From VFMC01 sp044359565 (lineage in GTDB: Bacteria; Actinomycetota; Acidimicrobiia; Acidimicrobiales; Ilumatobacteraceae), in contig JBIKLX010000021.1 in NCBI GenBank assembly GCA_044359565.1, positions 1 to 27,159 on the forward strand: a stretch of DNA of 27,159 nucleotides. Reading direction: 5' to 3'. Shown here piece by piece: positions 21,913-27,159 of the stretch. Under the pieces are notes generated by a model. The model was given only the letters and a program-made list of their open reading frames with translations. It was not told the DNA's origin and did not search any database. Position 1 is the first letter of the stretch, and each line of letters starts with the position of its first letter. The translations under genes were made by a program, and so were the position numbers.

Positions 21913-24011
21913 CGGATCGGGGGGCACGGTTGGGTCGGTGCGTCACCGCCGCGGTCGTGGCGGCGGGCTCGTTGGCAATCGCCGCGGGCCCTGCTGACGC
22001 TGCACGCACCGGCGACAACCCTGCTGCGGCCGGAGAGGATGGCCGAGCGCTCGGACTGGTGGCCCAGCAATTCGTCGTCGGGCCCGACGCGCCGCTCGCC
22101 CTCACCGTGTCGCTGCCACCAGGGTTCGACCCGACCGACCTCGACAGCGACTGGTCGGTCGTCGTGACGAGCCATGTGCCCATCGTCGACCGCGCGGTGT
22201 TCGACGACGCACGCAACGGCTCGCTCCCGCGGGTGGTCGACAGCCTGCGACTGTCGCTCGACCCCGCCACCGCGGTCACGCCCGTCGACCTGAGTGTGCC
22301 GGGGCAACTCGCGCTCACCGTGCCCACCGAGTCGGTCGACGACACCGCGGCCGCGCTGCAACTCCCCTCCACCGGGGTGATCACGCTGCTCGTCGACCTC
22401 CGCAACGGCACTCGGTCGGCGGCGTCGCTCGGCACCTTCGTGGCACGCGTTGGCGCCGATGGCCCCGACCGTGCCGATGTGCTGCCCGTGGGCGTGGTGA
22501 TGCAGCAGGTCACCCCGCCCATCATCGGCCTCGACGGCAACGTGTCGAGCAGCGACGAGACACTCGACGAACTCGCGGCCCTCGCGACCGGCCTCACAGC
22601 GTTCGCTGGAGATGCTGCCGCGGTTGCGGTGCTCGTCGATCCGTCGTCGGTACGCGCCGCTGCCGATGCACGACCCGATCTGGCCACCACCCTGCTGCCT
22701 GCACTGGCGGCCAGCGATCTGCTGGCCAACCCACGCCTTCCCCTCGATCCGTCGAGTGTTGCCCGAGCCCAACGCCCCGACGCCTATGTCGGACTGCTCC
22801 GCGAGGGCGAAGACCTCCTCACCGAGCTCCTCCCCAGCGCCGCCGTCGATCGATCGGTCGACGTCGTCGACGCGGCCATCAGCACCGACGGCGCCCTGCT
22901 GCAACGCAACCTCGGTACCCGGCTGATGGTCATGCCGTATCGGCTGTACGAGCCGCTCCCAGGGTCACTACGCGGGTTCACCGATACCACGCAGCTGGTT
23001 GGTGCCGATCTCGGCGACGGCTCGACGGTGCCCATCGCCGTGGTCGATGCCGATCTCGCTGCACAACTCACCTCGACGGAGCATCCGCTCGTCAGTGCCA
23101 TCGACATCACTGCGGAACTGCTGGTGATCGCCGCCCAGATCGACCGCAACGGTGGCATCACCGCCCGACACGGCCTCGTGCTGGGACGCGACGACCTGGG
23201 CGTCATCGACCCGGCCCTCCTGGCCCATCTCGCCCCTCTGCTCAGCTCCACGCCGGGGCTCGCGCTCACCTCGCTCGGCGATCTCAGCGCATCGATCGAC
23301 CGACTGCTGCTCGACGGGCGGCCGGTGGTCGTGAGCCTCCCCGCCGACGCCGGGCCCGATCTCACCGAGCGGTTCGCCCTGGCCGACGCCATCGCGGGCG
23401 ACACCTTCGAATCAGCCAGCATGCTGGCTGGCGACGACAGTCGTGTCGCAGCATGGGTCACCGTGGTGCACGCCCTGCCGTCGACAGCAATCGACGACCT
23501 CCAGGCCGACGCCATGGTCGAGCAGTTGCGCGCACAGTTCCAGGAGGTACGCGACTGCGTCGTCGCTCCCGACCCCTACTCGTTCACCCTCACCGGTCGG
23601 AGCAGCGTCATCCCGATCACGCTCACCAACCGCTGCAGCACGCCGATCACCGTCCGTCTCCAACTCGACTCGGCGAAGATCGACTTCCCCGACGGCGATT
23701 CCACCGTCGAACTGGCGCCAGCAGCCGATACACCTGTGCGAGTTCGGGCCGAGGCCCGTAGTAATGGCAAGTCGAGCGTCTTTCTCCGGGTGTTCACCCC
23801 GGCCCAACCCGGTAGCCAGGTGGTGCCCGAGGTGGTGCTCACCGCCCGGGTGAACTCGCTCGCCGGCGTGGGCCAACTGCTCCTCGGTGCCGGAGTGCTG
23901 GTGGTGATGGCCTGGTGGCTACGCCACTGGCGAGCGGCGAAGCGGCGCGCCCTGGCCGACGAGGTGGCCCCCCGCCACCCTGCAGCGAGACAGTCTCCCG
24001 ACCCCCAGTAG
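21909..24011 (+). CDS. DUF6049-like secreted/membrane-anchored glycoprotein
   Basis: A 700-residue exported protein with a signal peptide at about 10-35 (arginine, then CVTAAVVAAGSLAIAAGPADA) and one C-terminal transmembrane helix (GVGQLLLGAGVLVVMAWWLRHW) followed by a basic cytoplasmic end. The large outer part has no enzyme motif I recognise; strand-rich segments near the end (SFTLTGRSSVIPITLTNRC) look like an immunoglobulin-like domain. Its position after pcnA and before the kinase-sigM block matches the mycobacterial protein encoded directly upstream of mviN. It starts at ATG 21909 inside the GNAT stop (ATGA). The role is probably in cell-wall assembly or polar growth, by synteny only. 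Confidence 0.8.
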   Translation: MTDRGARLGRCVTAAVVAAGSLAIAAGPADAARTGDNPAAAGEDGRALGLVAQQFVVGPDAPLALTVSLPPGFDPTDLDSDWSVVVTSHVPIVDRAVFDDARNGSLPRVVDSLRLSLDPATAVTPVDLSVPGQLALTVPTESVDDTAAALQLPSTGVITLLVDLRNGTRSAASLGTFVARVGADGPDRADVLPVGVVMQQVTPPIIGLDGNVSSSDETLDELAALATGLTAFAGDAAAVAVLVDPSSVRAAADARPDLATTLLPALAASDLLANPRLPLDPSSVARAQRPDAYVGLLREGEDLLTELLPSAAVDRSVDVVDAAISTDGALLQRNLGTRLMVMPYRLYEPLPGSLRGFTDTTQLVGADLGDGSTVPIAVVDADLAAQLTSTEHPLVSAIDITAELLVIAAQIDRNGGITARHGLVLGRDDLGVIDPALLAHLAPLLSSTPGLALTSLGDLSASIDRLLLDGRPVVVSLPADAGPDLTERFALADAIAGDTFESASMLAGDDSRVAAWVTVVHALPSTAIDDLQADAMVEQLRAQFQEVRDCVVAPDPYSFTLTGRSSVIPITLTNRCSTPITVRLQLDSAKIDFPDGDSTVELAPAADTPVRVRAEARSNGKSSVFLRVFTPAQPGSQVVPEVVLTARVNSLAGVGQLLLGAGVLVVMAWWLRHWRAAKRRALADEVAPRHPAARQSPDPQ

Positions 24012-24077
24012 CCTGCCGCCATCGTGAGTGATCGACCCACCTCGGCCGATTGCCGACCACGCCGCAGCCCACACCAC

Positions 24078-24083
24078 TAGCGT
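24078..24083 (+). promoter_or_regulatory. -10 element of the kinase-sigM-anti-sigma operon
   Basis: TAGCGT 12 bases before ATG 24096, implying a leader of about six bases. It lies in the only non-coding gap (84 bases) between the DUF6049 gene and the kinase, so the kinase operon can be transcribed separately. Confidence 0.4.
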
Positions 24084-24095
24084 TCACGTCCGGAC

Positions 24096-25814
24096 ATGTC
24101 CGCCACCACCAGTCCCCCGTCGCCTCCGCCGACCGTGCTCGCCCAGCGCTACCGCCTGGATCGACGTCTCGCGCAAGGAGGCATGGCCGAGGTGTGGGTG
24201 GCCACCGACCTGCAGTTGTCGCGCCAGGTTGCGGTGAAGTTGCTGAAGCCCACCCTCGCCCACGACCCGGTGGTGGCCGAACGGTTCCGACGCGAGGCCA
24301 TCGCCGTCGCTCAACTGAACCATCCCAACATCGTCGCCGTCTACGACGCCATCGAAGAGTCGGGCCGCCAGGCCGTGGTGATGCAACTGATCAGCGGCAA
24401 GAGCCTGCGGCAACTGCTCGACGATCAGAAGCGGCTCAGCCCCGACCTCACCATGCACATCGGGGCCTGTGTGGCTGCCGCACTCGATGCCGCCCACCAG
24501 GCCGGCATGGTGCACCGCGACGTGAAGCCGGGCAACATCCTCATCACCCCCGATGGGCGGGTGCTGCTCACCGACTTCGGCATCGCCAAGGGCCTCGAGC
24601 CGTCGGTCGACGACGACCTCACCAACGACAACATCATGATGGGTACTGCCAAGTACCTGTCGCCCGAACAGGTGCGCGGGCGACGCCTCGACGGTCGCGC
24701 CGACCTCTACTCGCTCGGCCTCGTGCTGTACGAGTGCCTCGCCGGCCGGGTGCCGTTCCTCGGCCAGAACGACGCCGACACGGCGCTCGCCCGCCTGCAG
24801 CGCGACCCCACCGACATCACCCGACTACGGCCCACCCTGCCGCGCGGTCTGCCCGAACTGATCCATCGCCTCTTGGCCCGTCGGCCCGACCAGCGCTATG
24901 CCAGTGGTACAGCCGTACGCGCCGCGATCGCCGAGATCCAGAGTCGCCCGCCCGAGCCTGCGCTCAGCAGCGAGTACACGCTCAGTGCCCCGCGCGTGCT
25001 CGACGCCACCCCCCGTTCAGGCAACCCGGCCACCGGCAGCCCCGTGGGCCCCTCGGGTCGGCCTCCCCAGGCCGTTGGCGGCTACCAACCGGTGCGCTCC
25101 GGTGCAGCTGCGGCACGGACCGGCCGCGACCGCACCCCCACCGGCGCCCAGCGGGTGCGCCAGCAACCCAACCGCCGATACCAGCAGCGTCGCGGTCCGT
25201 CGCTGCTGCTCGTGGGGGCGCTCCTCCTCACCGCCGCCGTGCTCGTAGCGGTGCTCGTCAACCAACTCGGCGACGACGACGCAGCAGGGTTCGTGCCTCC
25301 CACCACGGTCGACCCTGCCGCGGTGGTCACCACCCCCGCACCCGCCACGCCGCTGGTGGGCACGGCCATCGCCTCGGTCACCGCGTTCGACCCGGACGGC
25401 GACGGTGAGGAGAACGACGACCAGGCGGCCGCCGCCGTCGACGGCGATCCATCCACCGGCTGGAACACGGTGTGCTACTCGTCGGAGTACCTCGGCGGCA
25501 AGGGTGGCGTCGGTCTGGTCGCCACCTTCGACGCACTGGCCGCGGGCACACTCACCATCGACATCGCCAGCGCCCCCTGGATCGTCGAGGTGTACGCCAG
25601 CACGGGCGAGGCCGCGCCGGTGTCGATCGGCGACTGGGGCGAGTCGATCGCCAGCGCCAACGCCACCACGGCCAAGACACTCGAGGTGCCGCTGCTCACC
25701 CCTGCCCGGCATGTGCTGGTGCTGATGCGACAACTCGGCGCATCCGATTCCTGCAGCGGCGACAACCCGTACCGGGGCACCATCAGCGAACTCCGATTCG
25801 CGGCGACCGGATGA
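24096..25814 (+). CDS. Transmembrane Ser/Thr protein kinase with MviN-type extracellular domain, no MurJ domain
   Basis: A 572-residue Hanks-type kinase. The kinase domain (about 15-285) looks fully active: glycine loop LAQGGMAEVW (25-34), K48 in VAVKLLK, E67, H140-R141-D142 with N147 (HRDVKPGN), D160-F161-G162, SPE at 189-191 and D203. A Pro/Arg-rich juxtamembrane stretch (285-368), one transmembrane helix (369-388), and an outer domain follow. The outer part has AFDPDGDGEENDDQAAAAVDGDPSTGW (430-456) and GKGGVGLVATFD, the discoidin-like module found at the end of actinobacterial MviN/MurJ fusions; C460 and C553 could pair. No flippase domain is fused or adjacent. The stop overlaps sigM as ATGA. 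TAGCGT lies 12 bases before the start. Confidence 0.92.
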   Translation: MSATTSPPSPPPTVLAQRYRLDRRLAQGGMAEVWVATDLQLSRQVAVKLLKPTLAHDPVVAERFRREAIAVAQLNHPNIVAVYDAIEESGRQAVVMQLISGKSLRQLLDDQKRLSPDLTMHIGACVAAALDAAHQAGMVHRDVKPGNILITPDGRVLLTDFGIAKGLEPSVDDDLTNDNIMMGTAKYLSPEQVRGRRLDGRADLYSLGLVLYECLAGRVPFLGQNDADTALARLQRDPTDITRLRPTLPRGLPELIHRLLARRPDQRYASGTAVRAAIAEIQSRPPEPALSSEYTLSAPRVLDATPRSGNPATGSPVGPSGRPPQAVGGYQPVRSGAAAARTGRDRTPTGAQRVRQQPNRRYQQRRGPSLLLVGALLLTAAVLVAVLVNQLGDDDAAGFVPPTTVDPAAVVTTPAPATPLVGTAIASVTAFDPDGDGEENDDQAAAAVDGDPSTGWNTVCYSSEYLGGKGGVGLVATFDALAAGTLTIDIASAPWIVEVYASTGEAAPVSIGDWGESIASANATTAKTLEVPLLTPARHVLVLMRQLGASDSCSGDNPYRGTISELRFAATG

Positions 25815-26395
25815 CGCTCGACGACCACGCGCTCGTTCAGGCCGCGGCCGGCGGCGATCGGGCCGCACTCGACACCCTCCTGCGCCGCCACTACGACCGC
25901 ATCTTCGCCGTCTGCCGACGCATCACCGGCAACGACGCCGACGCAGCCGACGCAGCCCAGGACGCACTCATCTCCATCGTGCGCAGCATCGGCCGCTTCG
26001 ACGGCCGCTCGTCGTTCTCCACCTGGGCCTACCGCATCGCCACCAACGCAAGCCTCGACGAACTGCGTCGCCGACGCCGCCGACCCGCGCTCGTCGACGA
26101 CCGGGCCGACGGGCACGAATCGGCTGTCGTCGACCCCGACGCCGGGCCGCGGGTCGAGGCCGTGGCCGACCGGATGGCGCTCGACGCCGCCCTGGCCCAG
26201 GTGCCCGAGACCTTCCGCGTGCCCCTCGTGCTGCGCGATGTGGCCGACCTCGACTACGCCGAGATCGCCGAATCGCTCGATCTACCGCTCGGCACCGTGA
26301 AGAGCCGGATCGCCCGCGGTCGGGCCGCACTGGCCGAACTTCTCACCGCCGGGAACCAGATCGATTCGGCCGAACGTCCAACACCTGCACCATGA
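25811..26395 (+). CDS. sigM: RNA polymerase ECF sigma factor, SigM-like
   Basis: A 194-residue extracytoplasmic-function sigma factor. Region 2 is LLRRHYDRIFAVCRRITGNDADAADAAQDAL followed by RFDGRSSFSTWAYRIATNASLDELRRR (about 62-90), the -10-binding helices. Region 4 is VPLVLRDVADLDYAEIAESLDLPLGTVKSRIARGRAAL (about 140-180), the -35-binding HTH. The ATG overlaps the kinase stop and its own TGA overlaps the anti-sigma start, so kinase, sigma and anti-sigma are made together. The SigM assignment rests on gene order (pcnA, DUF6049 protein, MviN-type gene, sigma, anti-sigma) rather than on a specific motif. It is probably held inactive by the next protein. Confidence 0.9.
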   Translation: MTLDDHALVQAAAGGDRAALDTLLRRHYDRIFAVCRRITGNDADAADAAQDALISIVRSIGRFDGRSSFSTWAYRIATNASLDELRRRRRRPALVDDRADGHESAVVDPDAGPRVEAVADRMALDAALAQVPETFRVPLVLRDVADLDYAEIAESLDLPLGTVKSRIARGRAALAELLTAGNQIDSAERPTPAP

Positions 26396-27159
26396 CCGAC
26401 GACATCCGCGACCCTGACGCCCCGAGCGACGCCGTGTGGCTGCCCATCCGCGCCTCGCTGCGCGACGTGGCGGTGCCCGCCGACGCCCGCGAAGGCGCAA
26501 TCGCTGCGGCACTCGCCGAGTTCGATGCACTGCAGGCCACACCTGGAGCCGCCGCCGCAGCAGCAGTCGCCGGTCCGGCCGCCACCCCGGTGAGCAGCAC
26601 CGCCGACCAGGTCGTGTCGCTCGCCGACCGGCGTCAGCGTCGCTACCGCTGGCTCACAGGTGCTGCAGCCGCCATCGTCGTCTTGGCCGGCGTCGGCATC
26701 GTCGCCGGCAACATCGGCCGCTCCAGCGACGACAGCACGAACGTGGCCGTCGAGCCAGCGTCGGCCACGGCCGCCGAGTCCGCCGAGTCCGCCGACGCCG
26801 GGCAGTTCGAATCCGCCCCGAAGGCCGCCGCCGAGCCCGGCGTGATGACGGCGACCGCCGAGACGCTTGCTCCTGGTGGCGTCGACACCCTTGCCGCCAC
26901 CGAGAGCACGGCCGCCGCCGCCGAATCGACCACGCCGCCCACCATCGGCTCGATCGACGGCGCCGCCAGCCCCGGTAACACCACACCGGTCGACTCACCC
27001 GACCAGTTGGTCGAGTACGCCGCTACTGTGCCCGCCGCCAGCCGCCAGGCGCCCACCAACGCCTGCCTGCCGCCGGAGGTGGAGGTGCTCGGCGAGGTGG
27101 TCTACCGCCAGCAGCAGGCCATCGTGGTGCGCGCCCCCACCGGCCAGATCAGCGCCATC
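26392..27159 (+). CDS. Membrane anti-sigma factor (RsmA-like), 3' end beyond the window
   Basis: Open from ATG 26392 to the last base (256 codons seen). The first 83 residues are cytoplasmic with no HxxxCxxC zinc motif, so this is not a ZAS-type anti-sigma. One transmembrane helix follows (about 87-106, WLTGAAAAIVVLAGVGIVAG). The outer part is a long Ala/Ser/Thr/Glu-rich linker (AAESAESADAGQ..., about 120-200), then a more ordered stretch with PTNACLPPEVEVLGEVVYRQQQAIVVRAP at the edge. The start overlaps the sigM stop as ATGA. By position it is the regulator of the sigma factor; the sequence alone only shows a single-pass membrane protein. Confidence 0.78.
   Translation, partial: MTDDIRDPDAPSDAVWLPIRASLRDVAVPADAREGAIAAALAEFDALQATPGAAAAAAVAGPAATPVSSTADQVVSLADRRQRRYRWLTGAAAAIVVLAGVGIVAGNIGRSSDDSTNVAVEPASATAAESAESADAGQFESAPKAAAEPGVMTATAETLAPGGVDTLAATESTAAAAESTTPPTIGSIDGAASPGNTTPVDSPDQLVEYAATVPAASRQAPTNACLPPEVEVLGEVVYRQQQAIVVRAPTGQISAI

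Noticed and set aside
24024..24080. 18-codon GTG reading frame in the gap where murJ would be expected
   Set aside because: It could be a remnant 5' end of a lost gene, but it is too short, and I see no similarity to MurJ.
1..27159. tRNA genes, CRISPR arrays, insertion sequences, prophage or att sites
   Set aside because: Looked for on both strands; no cloverleaf, repeat-spacer pattern, transposase or long terminal repeat was seen by eye.

Overview
The window is 27 kb of dense, GC-rich chromosome. The genes use mostly G or C in third codon positions, show many 4-bp ATGA/GTGA gene overlaps, and include ribosomal and replication genes of actinobacterial type. The gene order (pcnA next to a DUF6049-like membrane glycoprotein, a kinase with an MviN-type outer domain, an ECF sigma factor of SigM type and its membrane anti-sigma; and rpsF-ssb-rpsR-rplI-dnaB) is that of Actinobacteria near the replication origin. 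The divergence, the repeated leaderless promoters and the gene set suggest an uncultured or marine/freshwater actinobacterium of the Acidimicrobiia (Ilumatobacter-like) type. The taxonomic call is inference.

Layout. (1) 1-5.8 kb: the end of an MFS exporter overlapping a PPOX/F420-type flavoprotein gene; a PLP-dependent threonine/serine dehydratase divergent from ilvD; then a 13E12/DUF222-HNH endonuclease gene with its own promoter and a LexA-like box. (2) 5.8-13.3 kb, an accessory sulfur module: a translationally coupled operon arylsulfatase -> formylglycine-generating enzyme -> HAD phosphatase on the minus strand, divergent from a large MalT/LuxR-type ATP-binding regulator. A SulP anion transporter gene meets the regulator tail to tail at a shared CTAG. 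The regulator/sulfatase intergenic region carries a perfect 9-bp-arm inverted repeat overlapping a second dyad. (3) 13.4-16.7 kb, housekeeping: rpsF-ssb-rpsR-rplI-dnaB on the minus strand, with a leader hairpin before rpsF and a cluster of DnaA-box-like 9-mers between rplI and dnaB. (4) 16.9-18.6 kb: a DinB-fold protein, a DUF5318-like zinc-ribbon protein and a small SAM methyltransferase whose start codon sits in a perfect inverted repeat. (5) 18.6-27.2 kb: an HDAC-like deacetylase coupled to pcnA (minus strand). Divergent from these run GNAT acetyltransferase -> DUF6049 glycoprotein, then Ser/Thr kinase -> SigM-like sigma -> anti-sigma, the last three joined by ATGA overlaps. The anti-sigma gene runs off the right edge.

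How it fits together. The sulfatase is cytoplasmic and needs the neighbouring FGE to convert its active-site cysteine; a sulfate transporter and a ligand-responsive regulator adjoin them, so the block looks like a sulfate-ester use module. The right-hand block looks like an envelope-stress unit. Its kinase is catalytically complete, has the outer domain that in mycobacteria belongs to the MurJ-pseudokinase fusion MviN, and is fused neither to nor next to any MurJ flippase here. Several genes share a leaderless promoter pattern, TAGCRT followed 6-8 nt later by the start codon.
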